A program made the position numbers and the translations under genes. The notes below the pieces were generated by a model. It saw only the letters and a list, made by a program, of their open reading frames with translations. It had not been told where the DNA came from and searched no databases. 64,000 bases of DNA from Bacteroidales bacterium UBA3743 (GTDB lineage Bacteria > Bacteroidota > Bacteroidia > Bacteroidales > Paludibacteraceae): positions 65,952-129,951 of the forward strand of contig DFGT01000027.1 in assembly GCA_002371265.1 (NCBI GenBank). The letters run 5' to 3'. Below, piece after piece: positions 8,589 through 17,838 of this stretch; the stretch's first letter is position 1, and every line of letters starts with the position of its first letter.

Positions 8589-10514
8589 ATGGGCTATCTT
8601 AAGTTCGACAATTTCACGTTAGCTGATTTGGGACAATCACTTCAAAAAGAAATCATTATCCCAAACAAACTAGGAGCATACTATAGCACTACCTCAGTAG
8701 GTTGCAATACGCGCAAATATCACGGCGCGTTTGTAGTGCCATCAGATATAGAGGGCAAGGAGAAGTTATTGTTGATTTCATCAATAGATGAGACTTTGAT
8801 TCAGAACACAGCCGAGTATAATTTCGGCACACATGAATATTCAGCTGGACACTTTTCACCAAACGGACAAAACTACATACGTCTGTTTGACTACAATTCC
8901 AACTCCGTAACATTAACTTACAGAGCTGGAGGCACATTTGTCGAGAAATGTGTGGCACTATGTGAAAATGAGAACAGACTGATAGTCAGATATAAGATTC
9001 TAAAAGGAAACACCTCAATAAAAATAGAACCTCTGCTTGCATTCCGCGACACTTCTGAATTGTGTGTGGAAAACGATTCTGTACACAAAGAATATAAAGC
9101 GATCAGCAATGGTATAGCACTCTCCCTATACGAAAAGTACCCTATGCTCAATATGCAGCTGTCAAAAAAGTGCGATTTTGTGGCGACGGGATACTGGAAG
9201 AAAAACATTGAATATTTCAACGAAAGAGACCGTGGCTACCACGACAGAGAAGATTTATATGTAGCCGGCCATTTCATAGTTGAGGCAAAAGAGGGAGATG
9301 TGATTTATTTTACAGCCGGTCTCAACGAATCTAAGGCTAAAGACATTGAAAGCTCTTTCAATTCTCTAATAAAGAAAGAATCAGCAGACACAATGGAAAC
9401 TGTGCTTCTGCAGACAGCCAGGAACATGTTCGTTGAGAAAGACGGGAAATCCTATATGATGGCTGGCTATCCATGGTACAAGTGCATAGCAAGAAACATG
9501 GCCATCGCCATACCCGGTCTGATTTCGGCAGGTTCAACTCAAAAGGAGATAGACATATACCTTGACACAATTGGTCATGAAATAGAAAAGATGATGTCGG
9601 AATCGGCAGAAAAAGGATACGATCCAAACATCACAGGTATAGAGCAGCCAGATGTCGTGTTATGGTATGCAAAAGCCATTCAGGACTATGCCATCACATT
9701 TGGGAAAAATGCCGCAAAAAAGAAGTATGCAGACAAATTGATCCGCATCGTCGACTTCATAAAGAGCGGCAAACACGTTAATATTGAATTAACATATAAT
9801 GGCCTGCTTTACATCCATGGCTGGGAAAGACCGATGACATGGATGAATTCAATCGGTGTCGACGGAAAGCCGATCACACCAAGAAGCGGATGGACAGTGG
9901 AGATCAACGCATTGTGGTACGACACATTGAAATTCACCGCCGAGCTTACAGAAAACAACGCTTACGACCAATTGGCAGACAATGTTGGCGACAATTTCGT
10001 CGCCATCTTCTGGAACGGCTCATATCTGTTTGATTTTGTCGACGGCGACCATTTCGAAAGAAGTGTCCGTCCAAACATGCTTTGGGCTGTGGCATTAAAA
10101 TATTCCCCACTAAATGGAGATCAGCAAAAAGCAGTCGTGGATATGGCGACAAAAGAATTGCTAACGCCAAAAGGAATAAGATCATTGAGCCCGTACAGCA
10201 ACAATTTCCATTGGAATGGGGCTGGCGGACAACAAGGGCGCGACTACGCAGCATTCCAAGGAGCGGTTTATCCTTGGCTGATGGGCGCATATATAGAAAG
10301 TTATCTCCGTGTGTACAAACAGAGCGGATACTCGTTTGCGGAAAAATCAATGCACGGACTGGAAGACGAGATGTTTAACAATACCATAGGCACATACTCA
10401 GAGATGTATGACGGAATGGCTCCATACAAGAGCAGTGAAGGAATGTCGTACGGAATAAATGTTTGCGAAGTGATCAGAGCCAAACATTTGCTGAGCAAAT
10501 TAGAGGCAGAGTAA
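8589..10514 (+). CDS. Glycogen debranching enzyme (amylo-alpha-1,6-glucosidase)
   Basis: 641 residues, the usual size of the bacterial/archaeal debranching enzyme of family GH133. Residues 1-230 make the N-terminal beta-sandwich (GAYYSTTSVGCNTRKYHGAF is a family hallmark near residue 25). The rest is the (alpha/alpha)6 catalytic barrel, with TPRSGWTVEINALWYDTL (about 430-447) and SVRPNMLWAVALKYSPL (about 493-510). It removes alpha-1,6 branch stubs from glycogen. It is the first gene of a compact run with the GT4 synthase (13-base gap) and GH57 protein, a cluster conserved in Bacteroidetes. No signal peptide, so cytoplasmic. Confidence 0.92.
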   Translation: MGYLKFDNFTLADLGQSLQKEIIIPNKLGAYYSTTSVGCNTRKYHGAFVVPSDIEGKEKLLLISSIDETLIQNTAEYNFGTHEYSAGHFSPNGQNYIRLFDYNSNSVTLTYRAGGTFVEKCVALCENENRLIVRYKILKGNTSIKIEPLLAFRDTSELCVENDSVHKEYKAISNGIALSLYEKYPMLNMQLSKKCDFVATGYWKKNIEYFNERDRGYHDREDLYVAGHFIVEAKEGDVIYFTAGLNESKAKDIESSFNSLIKKESADTMETVLLQTARNMFVEKDGKSYMMAGYPWYKCIARNMAIAIPGLISAGSTQKEIDIYLDTIGHEIEKMMSESAEKGYDPNITGIEQPDVVLWYAKAIQDYAITFGKNAAKKKYADKLIRIVDFIKSGKHVNIELTYNGLLYIHGWERPMTWMNSIGVDGKPITPRSGWTVEINALWYDTLKFTAELTENNAYDQLADNVGDNFVAIFWNGSYLFDFVDGDHFERSVRPNMLWAVALKYSPLNGDQQKAVVDMATKELLTPKGIRSLSPYSNNFHWNGAGGQQGRDYAAFQGAVYPWLMGAYIESYLRVYKQSGYSFAEKSMHGLEDEMFNNTIGTYSEMYDGMAPYKSSEGMSYGINVCEVIRAKHLLSKLEAE

Positions 10515-10527
10515 AGAAAGGATAGTT

Positions 10528-11793
10528 ATGAAGGCTTTAATGTTTGGGTGGGAGTTTCCACCTCACATATTAGGAGGACTTGGCACAGCAAGCTACGGAT
10601 TGATAAAAGGAATGTCACGACACAAAGATATTGACATAACCCTAGTGTTGCCTAAGCCACGTGGAGATGAAGACCAGAGTTTCCTGAAAATCATAGCTGC
10701 AAACAAAGTGCCTATCGTATGGCAGGAGCCAGACAGCAAGGTTCTTAAAGATTCGTTGGAAGGAAGAATAACCACCGACGAATACTATAATTTCAGAAAC
10801 TGTATCTGTGAAGACAACCGTTATATAGGGACGAACGGGATCGGATCTGTGGAGTTTTCCGGACGTTATCCGGACAATCTTCTTGAAGAGATCCGCAACT
10901 ATGAGGCAGTTGCAGGAGTGGTTTGCCGTTCAAGCAATTTCGACATCATACACTCACACGACTGGCTTACATACGATGCCGGAGTGAAGGCAAAAATGAT
11001 AACAGGAAAACCTCTTGTCATCCACGTACACGCGACTGATTTCGACAGAAGCCGCGGAAACGTGAACCCTACCGTCTACAATATTGAGAAATATGGCATG
11101 GATATGGCAGACCATATCATCACAGTGAGCAACATGACAAGAGACACTGTGATCAACAAATACCACATAGATCCAAGAAAGGTGACGACGGTGCACAATG
11201 CAGTGACTCCATTAAGCAAGGAGATCCTGGACATAAAGCCAAACAACAATACAGGAGACAAGATCGTCACATTCCTAGGAAGAATCACCATGCAGAAGGG
11301 TCCGGAATTCTTCGTGCAGGCGGCAAAGCAAGTGTTGGACAGGACCCCGAACGTTCGCTTTGTGATGGCTGGAGGTGGCGACAAAATGGCTGAGATGGTA
11401 GACCTCGCGTCGGCATACGGCATAGTCGACAGATTCCACTTCACCGGATTCCTAAAAGGAAAGGAAGTGTACGAAATGCTGAAAAGCAGCAATCTATATA
11501 TAATGCCGTCAGTGTCGGAGCCATTCGGCATCTCACCCCTGGAGGCAATGCAATGTGGAGTGCCGACAATCGTGTCGAAGCAAAGCGGATGCGCGGAGAT
11601 TCTGACGAAAGTGATCAAAGTAGATTTTTGGGATATCGACGCCATGGCCGACGCCATCCATTCGATCGTGACCAACGACGCTTTCGCAGAACACTTGAAA
11701 GTGGAGGGAAAGAAAGAGGTAGACGAGATTAAATGGGAATACGCAGGAGATAAAGTCATCAACGTATACAACCAAGTGCTTGGCTACAAATAA
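10528..11793 (+). CDS. Family 4 glycosyltransferase, glycogen synthase-like
   Basis: 421 residues with the GT-B fold. The N-terminal half starts KALMFGWEFPPHILGGLGTA, where GGLG binds the glycosyl donor. The C-terminal half has FLGRITMQKGPEFF and the EPFGISPLEAMQCGVPTI segment that holds the E-x7-E motif of retaining glycosyltransferases. Its place between debranching enzyme and GH57 points to alpha-1,4-glucan (glycogen) synthesis from a nucleotide sugar. Bacteroidetes generally lack a separate GT5 GlgA at this locus. Donor specificity cannot be read from sequence. Confidence 0.88.
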   Translation: MKALMFGWEFPPHILGGLGTASYGLIKGMSRHKDIDITLVLPKPRGDEDQSFLKIIAANKVPIVWQEPDSKVLKDSLEGRITTDEYYNFRNCICEDNRYIGTNGIGSVEFSGRYPDNLLEEIRNYEAVAGVVCRSSNFDIIHSHDWLTYDAGVKAKMITGKPLVIHVHATDFDRSRGNVNPTVYNIEKYGMDMADHIITVSNMTRDTVINKYHIDPRKVTTVHNAVTPLSKEILDIKPNNNTGDKIVTFLGRITMQKGPEFFVQAAKQVLDRTPNVRFVMAGGGDKMAEMVDLASAYGIVDRFHFTGFLKGKEVYEMLKSSNLYIMPSVSEPFGISPLEAMQCGVPTIVSKQSGCAEILTKVIKVDFWDIDAMADAIHSIVTNDAFAEHLKVEGKKEVDEIKWEYAGDKVINVYNQVLGYK

Positions 11794-11821
11794 TTTGTCA
11801 ACAATTAAAAAGTAAAAATAT

Positions 11822-13213
11822 ATGAAGTCGATTTGTTTATACTTTCAAATACACCAGCCGTTTCGACTAAAAAGATATAGATTCTTCAACATTGGAGCCG
11901 ACCACCACTATTTCGACGATGCCAATAATGAAGCTATAATAAAAAGGATTGCAAAGAATAGCTACATACCTGCTAACAATGCAATGCTACAGATGATTAA
12001 GGAAAGCAATGGAGAATTCAAGGTTGCCTACTCAATCTCAGGTTTGGCTTTGGAACAACTTGAGCATTATTGCCCAGAAGTGATCGACAGCTTCAAAAAA
12101 CTTGCAAAGACAGGATGCGTAGAGTTTCTTGCCGAAACATACGCACATTCATTCGCGTCGCTACGCAAAGAGAACAAAGAGTTTGAGAAACAGGTAGAGG
12201 CTCATTCAAAGAAAATAGAATCTCTGTTCGGGCAGAAGCCAACTGTGTTCAGAAACTCAGAATTATTGTTCTGTGACGACATGGTAGACAGAGTCGCAAA
12301 CATGGGTTTTGCCGGAATGCTTGCAGAAGGAGCTCCACAGATACTCGATTGGAAAAGTCCAAACTATGTATATTGTTCGACAGCAAACCAGAGAGTGAAG
12401 CTTCTTTTGAAAAACTGTGGAATGAGTGACGATATAGCGTACAGATTTTCAGACTGGGGCTGGAGAGAGTTTCCTCTGACAGCAGACAAATTTGCCAATT
12501 GGATCATGAACAACCCAGACGAGCAGGTGGTCAACCTATTCATGAACTACGAAGTGTTGGGAGAGATTCAGAACGCCAACACCGGCATCTTTGATTTCTT
12601 CAAAGCACTTCCAAACGCAGCTAAAAACAGAGGCATCAGATTCGCCACTCCTTCTGAGGTGATCAACAACAATATGCCAACAGACCAGATCTCAGCGCCC
12701 CACCCTACAACATGGGCCAACGCGACAAAGGATCTTTCGCCTTGGCTTGCCAATACAATACAAAACGAAGCATTCAATAAGCTTTATGCTCTGACAGACA
12801 AAGTGAACAGATGCTCCGACAAACAGATAATCGACGATTGGTACAAATTGCAGTCGACTGACCACTTATATTATATGAGCACATCATTCTACAACCAATC
12901 GTTCTGCCCATACGACTCTCCTTACGACGCATTCATCAACTATATGAATGTGTTGTCAGACTTCAACAAACGAGTCGACAGTTTCTTCACCGCCGACATC
13001 AGCGAAGAAGAATTAAACTCATTGGTAAAAGAGAAACTAGCTCTTGAGGCAGAGTTGGCCGCTCTAAAGTCTGGAAAAAAAGTTTCTAAAACAGAAACAA
13101 AGTCCGAGACAACAAAGAAGGCCACAAAAGAAACAAAGAAAGTTGTTGAAGAGAAGAAGGTTGCCAAAGAGACTGAAGCAAAGAAAAAGACTAAAAAGAC
13201 AAATTCAAAATAA
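11822..13213 (+). CDS. GH57 alpha-amylase-like protein with altered catalytic Asp
   Basis: 463 residues. The HQP signature of GH57 is in CLYFQIHQPFRLKRY (residues 5-20). The expected nucleophile is E147 in VFRNSELLF. At the acid/base position the usual Asp of DYE is Asn (FMNYEVLGE, N242), so hydrolase activity is doubtful; GH57 alpha-amylase-like proteins with substituted catalytic residues are known from Bacteroidetes. Residues about 405-463 are a Lys/Thr/Glu-rich tail of the type that binds nucleic acid or stays disordered. Third gene of the glycogen block, 28 bases after the GT4 gene. Likely binds or processes intracellular alpha-glucan. Confidence 0.85.
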   Translation: MKSICLYFQIHQPFRLKRYRFFNIGADHHYFDDANNEAIIKRIAKNSYIPANNAMLQMIKESNGEFKVAYSISGLALEQLEHYCPEVIDSFKKLAKTGCVEFLAETYAHSFASLRKENKEFEKQVEAHSKKIESLFGQKPTVFRNSELLFCDDMVDRVANMGFAGMLAEGAPQILDWKSPNYVYCSTANQRVKLLLKNCGMSDDIAYRFSDWGWREFPLTADKFANWIMNNPDEQVVNLFMNYEVLGEIQNANTGIFDFFKALPNAAKNRGIRFATPSEVINNNMPTDQISAPHPTTWANATKDLSPWLANTIQNEAFNKLYALTDKVNRCSDKQIIDDWYKLQSTDHLYYMSTSFYNQSFCPYDSPYDAFINYMNVLSDFNKRVDSFFTADISEEELNSLVKEKLALEAELAALKSGKKVSKTETKSETTKKATKETKKVVEEKKVAKETEAKKKTKKTNSK

Positions 13214-13244
13214 TCTATATTTGACAAAATTTTAGCACATTTTT

Positions 13245-13275
13245 AGTACGTTTCTATACGAAACGTACTTTTTTT
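13245..13275 (+). terminator. Rho-independent terminator of the glycogen operon
   Basis: AGTACGTTTC (13245-13254) pairs with GAAACGTACT (13260-13269), five-base loop, then seven T. Confidence 0.88.
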
Positions 13276-13317
13276 GCATAAAAAACAGCGAAAAATTAAA
13301 AAAAATGAACTTGTCTC

Positions 13318-13349
13318 TTGTATTCATTATAAACTAAATTATATATTTG
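13318..13349 (+). promoter_or_regulatory. Promoter of the MarR-type regulator
   Basis: TTG at 13318-13320 and TATATTTG at 13342-13349 with 21 bases between, close to the Bacteroidetes consensus. Start of transcription near 13356 would leave only four bases before ATG 13360, so the ATG at 13369 is a better start. Confidence 0.6.
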
Positions 13350-13368
13350 CATAAAAATTATGTGGAAT

Positions 13369-13869
13369 ATGGAAAAGGAAAACATGCGTACGTCAGTTCC
13401 TATGGAAGGATTGACACTAGAGACAAGCGTCATTTTGGCGGTTAAGAATGGTAGAATCAGTGAGTCTATCACATTGTTGGCTAACAAAGAGTTGAAGGAT
13501 GCAGGCTACGAGCTTACATTCGAGCAGGCATTGGTGGTATTCTTGCTTAACTTCTACGATGGTTTGACACAGAGAGACATCGCTATCTCACTAGACAAAG
13601 ACAGTCCGAGCATCACTCGTTTGATCGACGAGCTTGAGGGATTGAAGATGTTGGAGAGAAGAAGCGACCCTAACGACAGACGTGCTAAGAACATCTACCT
13701 AACTTCAAAGGGTAAAGGTGTTGTTCCTGGTATCATTGATGTTACAAAAGTTGCATTCAAGAAAGCATTCAAGGGAATCAGCGACGATGAAGTCAATGTT
13801 ATGCAGAGCGTCTTGAAACGTATGATGGAGAATATGCGTTCAGAAATTTCTAACGTTGTAGCGCAGTAA
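13369..13869 (+). CDS. MarR-family transcriptional regulator
   Basis: About 166 residues with a winged helix-turn-helix: LTFEQALVVFLLNFYDGLTQRDIAISLDKDSPSITRLIDELEGLKMLERRSDPNDRRAKNIYLTSKG covers helix 2 to the wing, with the DRRAK motif at the wing tip typical of MarR. It should bind an operator as a dimer and respond to a small molecule. An earlier ATG at 13360 adds MWN; the promoter position favours 13369. It is transcribed alone, between two terminators, next to the glycogen genes and upstream of tRNA-Leu and the GH13 gene; no operator palindrome is obvious, so its targets are unknown. Confidence 0.82.
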   Translation: MEKENMRTSVPMEGLTLETSVILAVKNGRISESITLLANKELKDAGYELTFEQALVVFLLNFYDGLTQRDIAISLDKDSPSITRLIDELEGLKMLERRSDPNDRRAKNIYLTSKGKGVVPGIIDVTKVAFKKAFKGISDDEVNVMQSVLKRMMENMRSEISNVVAQ

Positions 13870-13910
13870 TTATCCATCGGAGTTAATTAGAAATTAGTTA
13901 AAATTAGAAA

Positions 13911-13940
13911 AACCTGAGGCTTTTAGCTTCAGGTTTTTTA
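13911..13940 (+). terminator. Terminator after the MarR gene
   Basis: AACCTGA (13911-13917) pairs with TCAGGTT (13929-13935), with an inner GC/GC extension, followed by T-run. Confidence 0.82.
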
Positions 13941-14224
13941 TTTTAACATATTAACACTTTTAACAGAATCCTAAAATTTAACAAATCATACAAACACCTC
14001 TTCCCTACGCCTATTTTTCACATAAAAGCCAAACAAACGCGACAGACCGTTAAACACAAATACTTATTTTTCAATAACATACAACAGCAATCACATGTGT
14101 TAGTATCGCCATATCACAATTTTCAAACAAATGGTTCAATGCAACTTATTATCAAATGAAAGTTAATAATGGTGAAAAAAGATGTTAAATAATGTAAAAA
14201 TCCCGTTTAGTATCTACATAATAC

Positions 14225-14418
14225 TAACTTTGCAAATGTCATCAAACGAACGCACGTTTGCATGACTTTTGAATTTGTCAGCGTGAGATATGAAGACAGT
14301 TCAAAATCATTTATATTCCACAATTAATTTTTTATAAGTATCAGTATAAAAAGAAGAAATAAAAACTTTTCCATAATTTTACATTGGAGATGGACTTTTT
14401 TATGTCCGTCTCCTTTTA
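14225..14418 (+). ncRNA. Candidate small RNA between the MarR gene and tRNA-Leu
   Basis: The 800-base gap 13870-14670 has no credible open frame, but holds a promoter-like TAACTTTG (14225-14232), then a small hairpin CAAACG/CGTTTG (14243-14260) and, 150 bases on, a strong 10-bp stem GGAGATGGAC (14386-14395) with GTCCGTCTCC (14404-14413) followed by TTTT. Together they outline a transcript of about 180 nt. No match to a known RNA family is recognised and the -33 box is poor. The rest of the gap (13941-14220 and 14420-14625) is plain AT-rich sequence. Confidence 0.4.
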
Positions 14419-14628
14419 TGCATTATTCTGAACATATTGAATCAAACAATCTCACTGGACATACAAACATATGGGCATGGTTAAAACCTGCCAGCATCTA
14501 TCATTTGTCCAAGATCACTTTGCATTGCTTGGCAGCGTCTTTCCGACAACAAATTAATCAACAAAAGACAGAGAAAGAGTCAAAATGAATCTATAAAAGA
14601 CATTTTTTTGATTTTTAAGCCTCATAAA

Positions 14629-14659
14629 TTTGCTATATAAAAATAAAACACTACTTTTG
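14629..14659 (+). promoter_or_regulatory. Promoter of tRNA-Leu
   Basis: TTTG (14629-14632), 19 bases, TACTTTTG (14652-14659): an almost exact Bacteroidetes promoter, ending 11 bases before the tRNA. Confidence 0.85.
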
Positions 14660-14670
14660 CACTCGCAAAT

Positions 14671-14752
14671 GCGGATGTGGCGTAATTGGTAGCCGCGCTA
14701 GACTTAGGATCTAGTACTGAGAGGTGTGTGGGTTCGAGTCCCGTCATCCGCA
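14671..14752 (+). tRNA. tRNA-Leu (anticodon TAG)
   Basis: 82 nt. Acceptor stem GCGGATG (14671-14677) pairs with CATCCGC (14745-14751), discriminator A at 14752. Anticodon stem CTAGA/TCTAG encloses CTTAGGA with TAG at 14705-14707. It has the long variable arm of a class II tRNA and TTCGAGT in the T loop. CCA is not encoded. Confidence 0.95.
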
Positions 14753-14757
14753 CGAAG

Positions 14758-14785
14758 AGAGACCAAGATTTTGGTCTCTTTTTTT
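14758..14785 (+). terminator. Terminator of tRNA-Leu
   Basis: AGAGACCAA (14758-14766) pairs with TTGGTCTCT (14771-14779), followed by seven T. Confidence 0.85.
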
Positions 14786-14930
14786 ATTTGAGCCATCCAT
14801 TTTCCTACATCTCATCCACACCCTACCTCACGTCTGCAATAACAAATGAAATTAATACAATATATATTCCTTTATATTGCAATTTGTTGCGAGATTGTGT
14901 AAATTTGCAACAACTGAAATTACATAAAAT

Positions 14931-16610
14931 ATGACAAAAAAGATTTTAATATATCAAGTGTTGCCTCGTCTGTATGGCAACATGGCAAAAAAAACAAAGT
15001 TTGACGGCAGCATCGTCGATAACGGATGCGGAAAATTTGCTGATTTCACTGATGATCGTTTGACTGAGATAAAAAATTCCGGATTTACACATATTTGGTA
15101 TACCGGTGTGATTGAGCACGCCACAAAGACCGATTATTCTAAATTCAAAATAGCCGCGGACCACCCAGCGGTTGTGAAAGGTCGTGCTGGCAGCCCTTAC
15201 GCCATCAAAGACTATTATGATGTAGACCCAGATTTGGCCACAGATGTGAACAAGCGTATGAACGAGTATGAGGATCTTATTGTCCGCACTCATAAAGCTG
15301 GATTGAAGGTGATCATGGATTTCGTTCCAAACCACGTTGCCCGCAGCTACCATTCAGATGCCAAACCACGTGGAGTGCGTGACCTTGGTGCGGACGACAT
15401 CACTGATGTTCGTTTCGACCGAGACAACAATTTCTACTACCTTCCTGGAGAAAAACTTTGCGCTCAGTTCGACATGAAGGGAGAGGCAAAGGAGGATTAC
15501 GTGGAATTTCCATGCAAAGTGACTGGAGACGACTATTTCGCCAACAATCCTGGAGTCTACCAATGGTATGAGACTGTAAAACTGAATTATGGACGCGACT
15601 ACACCAACGGCAACAGACTTGACATCCATCCAATTCCGTCGACTTGGAACAAGATGCGCGACATTCTTTTGTTCTGGGCAAAGAAGAAAATAGACGGTTT
15701 CCGATGTGATATGGCGGAGATGGTGCCGACGGAATTCTGGGAATGGGTCATTCCACAAGTGAAGGAGAAATATCCGTCTATCATATTCATTGCAGAAACT
15801 TATAATCCAGCCCAATATAGAGACTATATCTTCCGTGGCCATTTCGACTATCTTTACGATAAAGTTGGACTTTACGACACACTCAGAGCAATCGCAGAGT
15901 GTAAGGAAAGCGCATCTGCCATCACAGGCTGTTGGCAACGTTTGGATGGATTAGCACCGTCGATGCTGACATTCATGGAGAATCACGACGAGCAGCGTCT
16001 TGCATCAAGCCATGTGCTTGGCGACGCTACTAAAGGCCGTCCTGCGATGTTTGTCGCTGCGACTGTATCCAATGCTCCGACAATGGTTTATTTCGGGCAG
16101 GAGCTTGGCGAACCAGCGGAAGGAAAGCAAGGGTTCAGCGGCGACGACGGAAAGACATCCATCTTCGACTATTCCGTCGTGCCAACTATTCAAAGAAAGC
16201 TCAACGGCAAATCTACAAAAGCGGAAAAAGATCTGGAGAATTTCTACTCACGTCTTCTCACGATATGTCGCGACAACGAGTGCATCTACAACGGCACTTT
16301 CTTCGATTTGATGTACGTCAACTATCAAAACCAATCTTTCGACCACAACCGTGAATATGCTTATGTGAGACGAAGCGACGAGAGAATTTTGATTTTCGTG
16401 GCAAATTTCAGCGACGAGAAGAAAAACAACCTTATCAACCTGCCTCAGCACATGTTCGATTTTCTTGGCATCAAGCAAGGCAAAGTGTCTGCCACTGAAC
16501 TGATGTCTGGCAAAACGGTAAAGATAGAGTTGAGTGCAGCATCTCCACTGAAGGTTTCTGTGCCAGCTCAGAGCGGAGTGATCTTGGAGGTTTTGACGAA
16601 CGTTCGCTGA
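14931..16610 (+). CDS. GH13 alpha-amylase family glycosidase
   Basis: 559 residues, no signal peptide, so cytoplasmic. All GH13 signatures are visible: DFVPNHVAR (region I), GFRCDMAEM with nucleophile D260 (region II), FIAETYNP with acid/base E289 (region III) and FMENHDEQR with transition-state D353 (region IV). A C-terminal beta-domain follows from about residue 475. The family acts on alpha-1,4 linkages in starch or glycogen. It sits alone downstream of tRNA-Leu, near the glycogen block but with its own upstream region. Exact specificity (amylase, trehalose or sucrose-related enzyme) cannot be told. Confidence 0.9.
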   Translation: MTKKILIYQVLPRLYGNMAKKTKFDGSIVDNGCGKFADFTDDRLTEIKNSGFTHIWYTGVIEHATKTDYSKFKIAADHPAVVKGRAGSPYAIKDYYDVDPDLATDVNKRMNEYEDLIVRTHKAGLKVIMDFVPNHVARSYHSDAKPRGVRDLGADDITDVRFDRDNNFYYLPGEKLCAQFDMKGEAKEDYVEFPCKVTGDDYFANNPGVYQWYETVKLNYGRDYTNGNRLDIHPIPSTWNKMRDILLFWAKKKIDGFRCDMAEMVPTEFWEWVIPQVKEKYPSIIFIAETYNPAQYRDYIFRGHFDYLYDKVGLYDTLRAIAECKESASAITGCWQRLDGLAPSMLTFMENHDEQRLASSHVLGDATKGRPAMFVAATVSNAPTMVYFGQELGEPAEGKQGFSGDDGKTSIFDYSVVPTIQRKLNGKSTKAEKDLENFYSRLLTICRDNECIYNGTFFDLMYVNYQNQSFDHNREYAYVRRSDERILIFVANFSDEKKNNLINLPQHMFDFLGIKQGKVSATELMSGKTVKIELSAASPLKVSVPAQSGVILEVLTNVR

Positions 16611-16702
16611 CAAACGTTGGCGGCTGGCAGACAGCAGTCGGACGGCTGGCGAACGGCAAAATGATTTTACATTCGTTTATCGTAAAATTGCGGCAAAATA
16701 AT

Positions 16703-16710
16703 TATCTTTG
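16703..16710 (+). promoter_or_regulatory. Promoter -7 box of dnaX
   Basis: TATCTTTG, consensus TAxxTTTG. It implies a transcript start near 16717, which excludes an earlier ATG at 16708 and supports the start at 16729. Confidence 0.65.
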
Positions 16711-16728
16711 CATGAAATAAAAAGCAAC

Positions 16729-17838
16729 ATGGCAGATTTTATCGTATCGGCAAGAAAATACCGTCCGATGACGTTCAGTACCGTCGTCGGGCAAAAGGGT
16801 TTGACTGACACATTGAAGAATGCGATCAAGACAAACCACCTGGCTAGTGCCTACCTCTTTTCAGGTCCGAGAGGAGTTGGAAAGACGACATGTGCACGAA
16901 TCTTTGCCAAAACGATAAACTGTATGAACCGCACAGCTGATTTCGAGGCGTGTGGAGAATGCGAAAGCTGTAAAAGTTTTGCTGAAGGCCGTTCGTTCTG
17001 CATCCATGAGCTTGACGCCGCATCCAACAACAAAGTGGATGACATCCGTCTGCTGATCGACAAAGTGATGGTGCCGCCACAGGTCGGACAAAAAAGTGTC
17101 TATATCATCGATGAGGTCCACATGCTGACCACAGCAGCCTTCAATGCCTTTCTGAAGACGTTGGAAGAGCCACCTGCATACGCCATCTTCATTCTAGCCA
17201 CTACAGAAAAGCATAAGATCCTGCCTACAATTCTGAGCCGTTGCCAGGTGTACGATTTCAAGCGTATCACTATCGACGACACAATCGACCATCTTGCCAA
17301 TGTGGCGAAAAAGGAGGGCATCGAGGCAGAAGACGAAGCATTGGCTGTGATCGCGAAGAAAGCCGACGGTGGTATGCGTGACGCTTTGTCTATCTTCGAC
17401 CAAGTGGTGTCGTTCTGCGGCAATAAGATCACATACAATGAAGTGCTCCAAAAACTTAATGTGCTCGACTTCGAGTACTATTTCAAGTTTATGACACAAT
17501 GTAAGAACGGCGATGTCTCAGGAGTGCTCACAATCATCAACGAAGTGATTTCCAACGGATTCGACGAAGGTTTGTTCATCAACGATTATGCCCAGCATCT
17601 ACGCAATGTCTTGATGGCACGCGATCCAAAGACTGTGACTCTGCTTGACGTGAGCAAACACGCCCAGGATCAGTATGTCGACGCCGCAAGAGACTGCGAA
17701 GAGGATTTTCTATACAAAAGCTTGAGAATAGCTGTGGAATGCGGAATACAGTATCCGACATTCAAAAACAAACGATTGCTTGTCGAACTTGCCGCAATCC
17801 GTATGTGCCAGATAATGGCCGAAAAAAAAAACTCCTGA
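16729..17838 (+). CDS. dnaX: DNA polymerase III gamma subunit (0-frame product of dnaX)
   Basis: 369 residues from MADFIVSARKYRPMTF. It is the clamp-loader ATPase: Walker A GPRGVGKTTC (about residue 45), a four-Cys zinc module (CMNRTADFEACGECESC), Walker B/DEVH box IIDEVHML, sensor ATTEKHKILPTILSRCQ. It loads the beta clamp onto primed DNA. The frame ends at TGA 17836-17838, two codons after a run of ten A, while the tau-specific C-terminal domain continues in the -1 frame (17829-18464). Read-through by slippage would give a 578-residue tau. Alternatives are a homopolymer sequencing error or a true break. Confidence 0.9.
   Translation: MADFIVSARKYRPMTFSTVVGQKGLTDTLKNAIKTNHLASAYLFSGPRGVGKTTCARIFAKTINCMNRTADFEACGECESCKSFAEGRSFCIHELDAASNNKVDDIRLLIDKVMVPPQVGQKSVYIIDEVHMLTTAAFNAFLKTLEEPPAYAIFILATTEKHKILPTILSRCQVYDFKRITIDDTIDHLANVAKKEGIEAEDEALAVIAKKADGGMRDALSIFDQVVSFCGNKITYNEVLQKLNVLDFEYYFKFMTQCKNGDVSGVLTIINEVISNGFDEGLFINDYAQHLRNVLMARDPKTVTLLDVSKHAQDQYVDAARDCEEDFLYKSLRIAVECGIQYPTFKNKRLLVELAAIRMCQIMAEKKNS
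17822..17831 (+). promoter_or_regulatory. A10 slippery site for -1 frameshift in dnaX
   Basis: Ten consecutive A (codons GAA AAA AAA AAC in frame 0) placed two codons before the gamma stop. Such a run allows both ribosomal -1 slippage and RNA-polymerase slippage, the two known dnaX recoding modes (Escherichia coli, Thermus). A modest hairpin TGAAG/CTTCA lies about 50-65 bases downstream; no strong stimulator is obvious. Confidence 0.55.
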
